Shown here: positions 38,123-46,401 of the stretch, one piece after another
Layout of the letters: every line of letters starts with the position of its first letter
Numbering within the stretch: the first letter of the stretch is position 1
Assembly: GCF_003865075.1 (NCBI RefSeq)
Contig: NZ_BHWB01000006.1
Coordinates: forward strand, 186,001-250,000
Origin: Bacteroides faecalis
GTDB lineage: Bacteria > Bacteroidota > Bacteroidia > Bacteroidales > Bacteroidaceae
DNA length: 64,000 nt
Direction: 5' to 3'
Position numbers and translations under genes: made by a program
The notes under the pieces: model-generated
Databases searched by the model: none
Seen by the model: the letters and a program-made list of their open reading frames with translations, nothing else
What the model was told of the DNA's origin: nothing

Positions 38123-38403
38123 TCCACTTAAGCCGCTTAGAAAAAATGAGCTTAAGTAAAAATGAGATGCTCCTCCTGCAAGGAGGTGTGTATTATGGTA
38201 ACGGACAAGGTAGCTGTGGTTGCGGATGCTTGGGACCGTCTTCAACAGAAGACAATCTTGCAGCCAATTCTGTTTATCTTTTAGACACTCCAGGGGATTG
38301 GTATGGTAGTATAACTGGTGATCGTCCTGGTATGTGCTGGCTCATGCATTGGGACTATGATTTAGATAAATATGTATCTGAGGACACAGGAAGTAGAGGC
38401 TAG
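38104..38403 (+). CDS. RiPP precursor peptide, GG-Bacteroidales (TIGR04149-like) family
   Basis: The 99-residue peptide has a leader MKKLSKIHLSRLEKMSLSKN followed by EMLLLQGG, with the double Gly at residues 27-28, as in C39-processed substrates. The core begins VYYGNGQGSCGCGCLGPSST; Cys are at 38, 40, 42 and 78. The CGCGC ... SSTEDN pattern is the one I associate with Bacteroidales rSAM-modified precursors. Downstream are the propeller, rSAM and pseudo-rSAM genes; upstream is the matching C39 exporter. The mature product and the modification are unknown. Trp at 66, 79 and 83 and Tyr residues are further possible targets. Confidence 0.88.
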   Translation: MKKLSKIHLSRLEKMSLSKNEMLLLQGGVYYGNGQGSCGCGCLGPSSTEDNLAANSVYLLDTPGDWYGSITGDRPGMCWLMHWDYDLDKYVSEDTGSRG

Positions 38404-38413
38404 TAAATGAAAA

Positions 38414-38444
38414 CTCACTAAGTAGTCTGATACTACTTAGTGAG
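38414..38444 (+). terminator. Hairpin between precursor and maturation genes (attenuator-like)
   Basis: CTCACTAAGTAGT (38414-38426) pairs perfectly with ACTACTTAGTGAG (38432-38444) around a 5-base loop. The U-tract is weak (CTATTATTAAAC), so partial termination or mRNA 3'-end protection is more likely than a full stop. Confidence 0.75.
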
Positions 38445-38475
38445 CTATTATTAAACAAACTTTCAATATAGCGAA

Positions 38476-39573
38476 ATGAAAACACACTATATAATTATAT
38501 TGTTTACATGCTTATTTATATCATGTCATTCTAATAGTCGAAACGACTTAAGCCCTGAAATCCCTGTTATAGATATTGCTGAAGCATGGGATAATAATAA
38601 CAAGAAAGTTATTAATGCAAGTGAATTATTTTCCAATGTTGAATATATTCCCCTTGAAACTAATAATAAATATCTGGTAGATAAAATTCCCAATTACCAT
38701 ATTACTGATAACTTTATTTTCATGGGAGGATTTCTTTTCAATAAAAAAGGAGATTTTGTTGTAAAATTGGGAAAGACAGGACAAGGACCGGGCGAATTTA
38801 TATCAGTAAAAGACGAGCTTTTTAATGAGGATCGTAAGGAATTTTATGCGCTTGATAATTATACAAACTATATCCATGTGTATGATATAAATAACCATTA
38901 TTTAAGATCTATTCCAGTGCCCACGTTTAGAAATAACTTCTTCTTAATTGATAAAGATCAATTGCTTATTACAAATAGGAGAGGCTTACTCAGTAGAACT
39001 CCAGAAAGCTGCGAGTATAGTTATATAATAATAGGAGTGGAAAAAGGGGATACTCTTTATAAACATACATCTATTAGTTTATCAGAATTAAAAGAAATAA
39101 AACATATCTCTGGAGTACCATTTGATGCGTTTTGGACTTATAATGATACAATGAGTTATTATGATGGTATCCGAGATACTATATACGCATTAAAAAAAGG
39201 ACGCATTGATTATCCGCGTTATATTGTTGATTTTGGTAAGTATAAAGATTTTAAAGAGATCAAAAACACATTGCCTGCTGATTATAAAAGGGGAATGTAC
39301 ATGAAAATAATAACAATTCATGAATATAAGAAGTATCTAAAACTCAATATCACATATAACATGGAACATAAAACTATTGTATACAATAAAACGAATAAAT
39401 CCACATTTGTTTTAGATAATATTCAAAAAGATATCGATGGTATTTGTGGGGAGGGATCATATATCTGGCCTGGTGATTTGGATAAGGAGCAAATAAATAT
39501 GATTACTTCCAAAAGTGGAAAAAAAATAAGAGAAGAAGATAATCCGATTATAATTATAAAAAAAGAACGATAA
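38476..39573 (+). CDS. 6-bladed beta-propeller lipoprotein
   Basis: The 365 residues start with a lipoprotein signal (MKTHYIIILFTCLFISC). The sequence contains the family start (VIDIAEAWDNNNKKVINASELFSNVEYIPLETN, quoted in part: VEYIPLETNNKYLV), KKGDFVVKLGKTGQGPGEF and YALDNYTNYIHVYDINN. These proteins are common beside Bacteroidales peptide and exporter genes but their role is unknown; a surface or periplasmic binding role is plausible. The stop and the rSAM start share TAATG, so translation is coupled. A paralogue is at 48423. Confidence 0.85.
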   Translation: MKTHYIIILFTCLFISCHSNSRNDLSPEIPVIDIAEAWDNNNKKVINASELFSNVEYIPLETNNKYLVDKIPNYHITDNFIFMGGFLFNKKGDFVVKLGKTGQGPGEFISVKDELFNEDRKEFYALDNYTNYIHVYDINNHYLRSIPVPTFRNNFFLIDKDQLLITNRRGLLSRTPESCEYSYIIIGVEKGDTLYKHTSISLSELKEIKHISGVPFDAFWTYNDTMSYYDGIRDTIYALKKGRIDYPRYIVDFGKYKDFKEIKNTLPADYKRGMYMKIITIHEYKKYLKLNITYNMEHKTIVYNKTNKSTFVLDNIQKDIDGICGEGSYIWPGDLDKEQINMITSKSGKKIREEDNPIIIIKKER

Positions 39574-41053
39574 TGGAACCATTATTTTTTACAAATTACA
39601 ATAATATTTATTATTATAATAATAATAGTAAAGTTCTAGTATATATACATCCAATTCTATACTCTATAATCAGAACTAAAAACTCAGGGAATCCAATCGA
39701 TATTAAAACTTTGGCAAAAGAATTCCCATTAGTTTCAATTGAAAATATTGAATATTATCAAAGAAAATATGTATATATGAAGAAATATATATTCCAAGAG
39801 AACGAACCAATAGAGACAGAATTCAAGAGATATACACCAAATGACATAATACAGAATCTTGTTAATTCATCTCAACTTGTATTTGAAGTTACAACAAAAT
39901 GCAATATGAAATGCGCTTACTGTGCATATGGTGAATGTTATGACAACTTAGAATATTCTCCTAATAATACACTCACTTTTGCCAAAGCTAAAAATATTAT
40001 AGATTATTTATTTAACATATGGAATTCTAAAAACTATGTTTCATTTAACAAAAGACAAAATATTGGTTTTTATGGTGGAGAGGCACTTTTAAACATAAAA
40101 TTAATAGAAGATATTATTTATTATGTGGATAGTAAAGCAGCAAAATCTAATATTATCTTCAAATATTCCATGACAACCAATGCCATATTATTAGATAAAT
40201 ATATGGATTTCTTAGTAAAACATGATTTCAATTTATTGATAAGTTTGGATGGAAATGAATTTAACAATGGGTATAGAGTATTAAAAAATAATTTATCTAG
40301 TTATAATATTGTACTTAATAACATCAATAAACTAAGAAAAAAGTATCCAGAATATTTCGAAAGAAATGTTTCATTTAATTCTGTTTTGCACAATAAGAAT
40401 TCGGTTAATGAAATCTACTCTTTTTTTAAACAACAATTTAATAAAAAGCCTTCTATAGGAGAACTAACATCTTCAGAAATAGATAAAAGTAAAATGGATA
40501 AATTTAATCGAATGTATAAAAACATGTCTAAAGAAATAAATATAAGCAACAATGAAGTTTATTTTGAGAATTCTCCTATTATCCGTAACATATTTTCATT
40601 TCTTTATTACTATTCTGGCGTTATTTACAAAGATTATTACTTTTTTTTGTTGAAACATCTACAAAAGAAAATACTTATGCAAACAGGAACTTGCCCTCCT
40701 TTCACAAAAAAATATATATATCATGTGATGGAAAAATTCTTCCTTGTGAAAAAGTATCTCATAAATATGCATTAGGAGAAGTCACTGATAAATGTGTCAA
40801 TATCAATCCAGAACTAATTGCAGAAAAGTATAACCAAATATTTGAGATTCTTAATCACCAATGTAATCGATGCCATGGGAAAATGTTTTGTGGAAAATGT
40901 TTTTTCTTTATCGATCAAATTGATAGTAACCATCCTAAATGTAATGCTTATATGGATCTAAAAGATTTCTACTATACCTTTGGTAAATTACTCGGTATAT
41001 TAGAGCATACTCCATCTATCTATAATAATATTTTAAAAATAAAACTCTCATGA
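39573..41053 (+). pseudogene. Radical SAM peptide maturase (GG-Bacteroidales family), -1 frameshift at A7
   Basis: Residues about 110-130 hold the radical SAM motif: VTTKCNMKCAYCAYGECY (Cx3Cx2C, binds a 4Fe-4S cluster). FYGGEALLNI and MTTNAILL follow the rSAM pattern. The first frame ends at 40775 with a scrambled tail after CPPFTKK. The -1 frame continues from there as IYISCDGKILPCEKVSHKYALGEV, then CNRCHGKMFCGKC and CNAY (SPASM cysteines), ending at 41053. The joint is the A7 run 40706-40712, which sits in register as A AAA AAA. Either -1 slippage or one missing A would give a 493-residue protein. It should modify the core at 38104. Confidence 0.88.
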
Positions 41054-42245
41054 CTACAAATAATATATTTTACCTAGAATCATTTGTGTTTATTTTTCAT
41101 GACAACACTAATGTACTACTATATAATTCTATTACATACGATTCTGTCGAATTTCCAACCACCCAACCACTATTAAAGTTTATTCTGAAATTAGATGATC
41201 CATCTAATATGAGACGTATAAAACTTTCTAAAGAAATCATGGAAGACCAAAGTGTATATTACTTCATTGAAAAAGTGAGAGAACTGTTTTGGGGGATTTA
41301 ATAGACAAAGAATTATTAACAGAAATGCCAGTTATAATTCCACCTATATGCAATTTTCAAAAAGATAAAGAAGTAGATGCTCATAACGCTTTTTCTTATT
41401 TAAATGAGGTGAAGATAGTTACTGACATATCTCCATCTTCAAATGTTTATTTATACAAGAAGATTTTTAATCAGACACAACTTTTGGTTAGCGATGAGCT
41501 TATATCTGAACTTTCAATAGAAATCCTAAATAAAATATTGTCAATACTACCATCGAAATGCCACCTAACTTTTTTAGGCACTGATATCATGTCATATTTT
41601 TCATTACATAATGTATTTTCTTTAATACCCAATCTACCAAGGGCCACAATTTGTGTTGATTATCTAAAATTTGCATGGAATACAAATTTTCAAATTTTCG
41701 ATTTTAAGATTGTCATAACATTTCCAATCCAAAAAGAAATACTAAAAAATATTATCAAAAGTTCTAACAAACTATCATCAACATTTACATACATCTTTTT
41801 AGTTTTTAACGAGGATGACTATGAAATTGCAAATGCAATAATCAATGAACTTCACATTTTCAGTTATGAATTAATTCCTATTTATAACAATAATATTCAG
41901 TTTTTTGAAAAGTTTGTATTTAATACTCCAGAAAGTTTATTGGAAAGTTGTATATCGAAAGACGATATTTTCCAACATCAAATATTTAATTCTTATGATT
42001 TTGGAAAAATCATCATTTTCCCTAATGGAGACATAAAAGGGAATCCATATCTTCCAACTTGGGGAAATATAATGAATGCGGATCTAAGGGAGTTAGCTAG
42101 TAAGGAAATAAAATATGGTAAGTCATGGTTACGACTTAGAGAACAGGGCGCTTGTAACACTTGCAGATATAAATGGATTTGTCCTTCTCCATCATGTTAT
42201 GAATTTGAAATAGGAAAACAGAATCTTTGCCATATAAAGCAATAA
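41050..42245 (+). pseudogene. Pseudo-radical-SAM partner protein (GG-Bacteroidales system), -1 frameshift at G5
   Basis: The first frame (41050-41301, 83 residues) ends IEKVRELFWGI. The -1 frame continues as GDLIDKELLTEMPVIIPPIC to 42245. One extra G in the G5 run 41291-41295 would give RELFWGDLIDKELL in a 398-residue protein. The C-terminus has SPASM-like cysteines (CNTCRYKWICPSPSCYEFEIG, in part: CNTCRYKWIC) but no Cx3Cx2C near the front, so it is a pseudo-rSAM protein of the TIGR04150 type. It overlaps the maturase by ATGA. It probably assists substrate binding; that role is inference. Confidence 0.82.
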
Positions 42246-42619
42246 AAGAAATATTATTGATTTAATCCTTGTAATCTTATGCTGCAAGATAATCTATATT
42301 TATGAAATGAATTATAAATAACTGTCTCAGGATATTTGACATGCACTCCAAAAGTTAAACATAAACTTTTGGAATGCATTAAAAAAATACACATTAGAAT
42401 CAAGGTTCAATATGGTGAACCAAACAAAATCAGGCAAACCTTAGTTACTCTCACTTGAATATGGATTACATGAGAATAAGATTCTCGATTGAGTTCATCT
42501 ATTTGATTTATACAGGAATAGTCTTAAAAAACTGAGTTCGATATAATTTTGGAATGGAATAAATGTAAGCATTCCACAAATAAGTATAGAATTCCTTGCC
42601 GAATTAAATATAGAATATT
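42246..42619. other. Gap with a long inverted repeat
   Basis: No gene. ATGCACTCCAAAAGTT (42341-42356) pairs with AACTTTTGGAATGCAT (42364-42379) with one mismatch, a stable hairpin that could end the maturase transcript or be a small element end. A second, shorter palindrome TGGAATG/CATTCCA lies at 42550-42576. Confidence 0.55.
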
Positions 42620-44485
42620 ATGGAAAAGAAAGAAATCTCATTTACCGTTATCATGCCTACATACAATCAATGTATGTATATTCGTAGAGCCATCAACAGC
42701 CTGTTTGCTCAAACATACGCAAATTGGGAATTGATTATTGTGAATGATGGCTGTACTGATCTTACTGAAGATTTTATTCAAGATTATCTACAAGATGAAC
42801 GAGTGTCCTATATAAAATATACCCCCAATCAAGGATTGGGGTATGCTTTGAATCAGGCATTAGATAAAGCTAAAAACAACTACATAGCCTATTTACCTTC
42901 TGACGATTATTATTATGAAGAACATTTGCAAATAATAAAAGAACGCTTCAAACAATCAGAAGATCAGATATTGCTCTATACAAATGCTTCGTCACAAATT
43001 ATAGATTCGTATCAGTATAATAAAAATCATACAATAGCGGGATTGTTCGCCGGATTAGGATTACAATTGGTACAAGTTGCCCATAAAAAAACGGTAGACA
43101 GATGGATAGAACGAAGCCAATGGGTAACGAAAGATTTGTTTCAGATGTTCTGGCATAAACTAACCGGATATGGAAGTTTTTTACATATAGACCAAGAAAC
43201 CTGTTCGTGGACAATCCATCTTACCCAGCGACATAAACAAATAGATGATAAACACAACGGCGGCTTGAATATTTATCGCAGTTATTATCAAGTGAAAGAA
43301 CCTCTAAAAATGCGGGTATCTGCCATTAACTTTGTGAATGAAGAAGAAATATACCAATCGTTCAGAGCTATCTATCCCGTGAAAGAAGATGCTCTAAAAA
43401 TATTGATTGTGGGTGAATTAGCATATAATCCTGAACGTATTTATGCATTAGAACAAGCTGGGCATAAATTATATGGATTATGGATTCCTAAACCAAATGC
43501 AAATTTCTTCACAGTAGGTCCTTTACCTTTCGGACATATAACCGATATATCACGAGAGTACTGGGAAGAAGAAATCAGACAAATTAAGCCCGATATTATT
43601 TATGGTTTGTTGAATTATCAAGCCATAGAATGGACTTATCTTGTAGCCCAAAAATTCCCTGAAATCCCATTAGTATGGCATTTTAAAGAAGGCCCAATGG
43701 TTGCCCAACGTTACGGTACATGGGACAAACTACTTTCTCTATATCATTTGGCAGATGGAAATATTTATCTTAATCCAGAAATAAAAGAATGGTACGAACA
43801 GTTTGTGTCTCCCAGAGGTTTATCATTTGTAATGGACGGTGATTTACCCAAAGCCGATTATTTTACAGATGATTTTTCGCCCCGATTATCTGAAACTGAC
43901 GGAGAAATTCATACTGTAGCTCCAGGACGATTAGTGGGGGTTGGATTTAAAGATCTAGCTATATTGGCAAGTCGTAAAGTACATGTACATCTATATGTAG
44001 AGAATTACCTGGAACATAAAAAAGGTTTCATAGAAGGAGCATTCAACGCTACCCCCGATCATTTCCATCTACATACGCGCTGCTCACCCAAAGAATGGGT
44101 AAAAGAATTTTCCCAGTATGATGCCGGGTGGTTACATTGTTTTGACAGCACAAATCATGGCTCATTACGAAAAGCTTCATGGGACGATTTAAACATGCCA
44201 GCACGTATGAATACATTAGCAGCAACAGGACTTCCTATGATACAAAAGGATAACTCCAAGCACATTGTGGCAATGCAGTCACATGTAAAAAAACGAGACA
44301 TAGGAATCTTTTTCAAATCATATGAAGATTTAGCGGATCAGTTATATGATAATGAGCGTTTAAAACAATTACAGCAAAATGTGTTGATGAGTCGTATGGA
44401 TTTTGCATTCGATACATATGTCGTACCATTGATACAATTTTTCAGAGAAGTCATCCACTATAAGAAACAATCAATAAAAAAATGA
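42620..44485 (+). CDS. Two-domain glycosyltransferase: GT2 fused to a GT-B-like domain
   Basis: The 621-residue protein has an N-terminal GT2 domain (about 1-245): SFTVIMPTYNQCMYIRRAIN, NWELIIVNDGCTD, AYLPSDDYYYEEHL (DXD-like DD). The C-terminal half (about 265-600) reads as a second Rossmann-type unit: LKILIVGELAYNPERIYALE, IPLVWHFKEGPMVAQRYGTWD and MPARMNTLAATGLPMIQK. The fusion suggests two linked sugar transfers or a GT plus a sugar-recognition unit. It overlaps the following LanC-like gene by 4 bp, mirroring the first LanC-GT pair. Confidence 0.8.
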   Translation: MEKKEISFTVIMPTYNQCMYIRRAINSLFAQTYANWELIIVNDGCTDLTEDFIQDYLQDERVSYIKYTPNQGLGYALNQALDKAKNNYIAYLPSDDYYYEEHLQIIKERFKQSEDQILLYTNASSQIIDSYQYNKNHTIAGLFAGLGLQLVQVAHKKTVDRWIERSQWVTKDLFQMFWHKLTGYGSFLHIDQETCSWTIHLTQRHKQIDDKHNGGLNIYRSYYQVKEPLKMRVSAINFVNEEEIYQSFRAIYPVKEDALKILIVGELAYNPERIYALEQAGHKLYGLWIPKPNANFFTVGPLPFGHITDISREYWEEEIRQIKPDIIYGLLNYQAIEWTYLVAQKFPEIPLVWHFKEGPMVAQRYGTWDKLLSLYHLADGNIYLNPEIKEWYEQFVSPRGLSFVMDGDLPKADYFTDDFSPRLSETDGEIHTVAPGRLVGVGFKDLAILASRKVHVHLYVENYLEHKKGFIEGAFNATPDHFHLHTRCSPKEWVKEFSQYDAGWLHCFDSTNHGSLRKASWDDLNMPARMNTLAATGLPMIQKDNSKHIVAMQSHVKKRDIGIFFKSYEDLADQLYDNERLKQLQQNVLMSRMDFAFDTYVVPLIQFFREVIHYKKQSIKK

Positions 44486-45369
44486 TGAAAACAGATCTAC
44501 TATGCCAAGTTGCTAATACATTATATTTAAATCATTACCAAGTAGAATCCATTGGATTACAGGATGGGCGAATGGGAATTACATGGTTTATGTATCAGTA
44601 CGCCCGTAAAAGCGGATGGAAACAATATGAAGAATTAGGTGATTATCTGCTTGAACAAATCTTAAACAATACCCACACTAAAATTAGTCCAGATTTTTCA
44701 AATGGAATTGCAGGAGTCTGTTGGTGTATCCGCCATCTGATAGATAATTCATTCATAGAAGCCGATGATGATGTGTTTGAAAATTACAATACAATCATTT
44801 ATAACCGCACTTTAAATGATTGCATACAAGAATTAGACACAACACACAATCCTGTTTATACTAATGGACTTTATGCATTATATACTCATACAAAGGAGGA
44901 AGAAGAGTTTACCCAAATATCCTATCTGGAAAAAATATTAAAACTAACAGAGAAACGAACATTACCTATTGGATTCCTTAATTCCATTTTATATGTGTAT
45001 TTGGCTTCTACTTTCAACGAACAGAAAAACAGCCAATCAGAATTTGAGCAGTTATTCTATCTACATACAACAAAAGCCTTACAAGCTAATTTCTATACGA
45101 AATCTGATAGAAGTATCTTAAAACTATTAGTTGAAAAAGCCAACTTTCAACAATCCATGAACTGGAATAATTTATTGCCCAATGAGATAATAACTCCAAT
45201 CGTGGCAAACTGGCAAATCTTGATATATGCTCCTATTTTAAATAGTAACAAACTATCTTGTAACGAACAGGCTGTAGAACAATACATAAAAGAGAAACTA
45301 ATAAATTTAACACCGGATGATCTATCTTTAAATGGTTTAACCGGATGGGCTCTTCAGCAAATTGTATGA
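44482..45369 (+). CDS. LanC-like protein, second copy
   Basis: The 295 residues are homologous to the protein at 35819: ESIGLQDGRMGITWFMYQYARKSG against its IGLFEGKMGIILFF, and SPDFSNGIAGVCWCIRHLIDNSFIEADDD against SPNFGNGLAGIAWG (in part). Repeated GLxGxx turns (NGLTGWAL at the end) fit an alpha/alpha barrel. I find no classical Zn-binding Cys/Cys-His set. It is coupled by overlap with the two-domain glycosyltransferase. It probably handles a modified peptide or scaffolds the transferase, which is inference. Confidence 0.72.
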   Translation: MMKTDLLCQVANTLYLNHYQVESIGLQDGRMGITWFMYQYARKSGWKQYEELGDYLLEQILNNTHTKISPDFSNGIAGVCWCIRHLIDNSFIEADDDVFENYNTIIYNRTLNDCIQELDTTHNPVYTNGLYALYTHTKEEEEFTQISYLEKILKLTEKRTLPIGFLNSILYVYLASTFNEQKNSQSEFEQLFYLHTTKALQANFYTKSDRSILKLLVEKANFQQSMNWNNLLPNEIITPIVANWQILIYAPILNSNKLSCNEQAVEQYIKEKLINLTPDDLSLNGLTGWALQQIV

Positions 45370-45433
45370 AACATTACAAGGCGGTCTAGACTTTATTCAA
45401 TAACATCTCGATAGATACCCATTTTACAACTTC

Positions 45434-45480
45434 CTCTGCCGAATCAATAACTTATTCATTGGTTCGGCAGAGTTTATTTG
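45434..45480 (+). terminator. Intrinsic terminator ending the peptide locus
   Basis: CTCTGCCGAA (45434-45443) pairs perfectly with TTCGGCAGAG (45463-45472), followed by TTTATTTG. Confidence 0.85.
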
Positions 45481-45606
45481 TATTTATATAATTGATCTGT
45501 TAATCTATTACAAACTTCAATCAACTGTAAGCATTCAGCAAACCGCGTATTATAGGCCAATATAGTTCTTCATACCTTTGCGCGCAAATTATAAAACGTG
45601 AAAGAT

Positions 45607-45951
45607 ATGAAGAACTTAACTTTAGATGAATTCAAAAAGATTCATGAGGATTGGAAATCTACTGGCCTTTCCATTCGCGACTATTGTGGTAATACAGGTT
45701 TTGAAGAAAGTAAATTCTACTATTGGCGTAAAAAGCTTACAGAGTCATTGTTACCGCAAAGCAAGGGATTTGTACCAGTACAGATGAACCGTCAAAATGG
45801 AAAAATCACTATGGGCACCACCATCATTCCAGAAGTGAAGATGGAGAACAATGTCGCTTGTGAAATAGTATACCAAAATGGTGTGACCCTTCGAGTGAAT
45901 AGCGACATGCCGCTTGAGATGCTCCGCTCCTTAATCCTTTTATGCCAGTAG
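45607..45951 (+). CDS. tnpA: IS66-family TnpA-like accessory protein
   Basis: The start at ATG 45607 gives MKNLTLDEFKKIHEDWKSTG, with GTG 45598 upstream in frame. It is a short helix-turn-helix protein (LSIRDYCGNTGFEESKFYYWRKKL, in part: SIRDYCGNTGFEESKFYYW) of about 114 residues, the first of the three IS66 genes. TnpB starts 3 bp after its stop. Confidence 0.9.
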   Translation: MKNLTLDEFKKIHEDWKSTGLSIRDYCGNTGFEESKFYYWRKKLTESLLPQSKGFVPVQMNRQNGKITMGTTIIPEVKMENNVACEIVYQNGVTLRVNSDMPLEMLRSLILLCQ

Positions 45952-45954
45952 TCT

Positions 45955-46314
45955 ATGTTTAATCTAAATGACTCAAACCGATTCTTCCTATACCCATATC
46001 CCACGGATATGCGCAAAAGCTTCTATTCACTAAGTGGTATCGTAACCAATCACATGGGTATGGACGTTCAGGATGGAGATGCTTACATCTTCATCAATAA
46101 ATCATTGACCGGTTTAAAGATACTTCATACTGAATATGGGGGCTTGGTTATCTATAATATGAAGCTCGAGAGAGGAGCCTTTAAACTTCCCGAAATAGAC
46201 TCGGATGATACGGCTACCTCAAGAAATATAAAGTGGTCTGACTTGATGATGATTGTGCAAGGAATATCAACTTCAGATGTTAAGCGATGCAGTCGTTGGA
46301 ACCCTAAGAAATAG
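45955..46314 (+). CDS. tnpB: IS66-family TnpB (Orf2-like)
   Basis: The 119 residues include the TnpB signature RFFLYPYPTDMRKSFYSLSG and KSLTGLKILHTEYGGLVIY. TnpB is essential for IS66 transposition but is not the catalytic protein; it sits between tnpA and tnpC. Confidence 0.94.
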   Translation: MFNLNDSNRFFLYPYPTDMRKSFYSLSGIVTNHMGMDVQDGDAYIFINKSLTGLKILHTEYGGLVIYNMKLERGAFKLPEIDSDDTATSRNIKWSDLMMIVQGISTSDVKRCSRWNPKK

Positions 46315-46401
46315 TAGTGTTTATTGTGACTTTTTGGCATCACAAAGCATGGAAAAACGCCTGATTTTCGTATCTTTACACCATAAATAAAGAACTAAAA
46401 G

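Noticed and set aside
42549..42734. 61-codon frame overlapping the start of the two-domain glycosyltransferase
   Set aside because: It overlaps the GT2 start in another frame and looks like a shadow.
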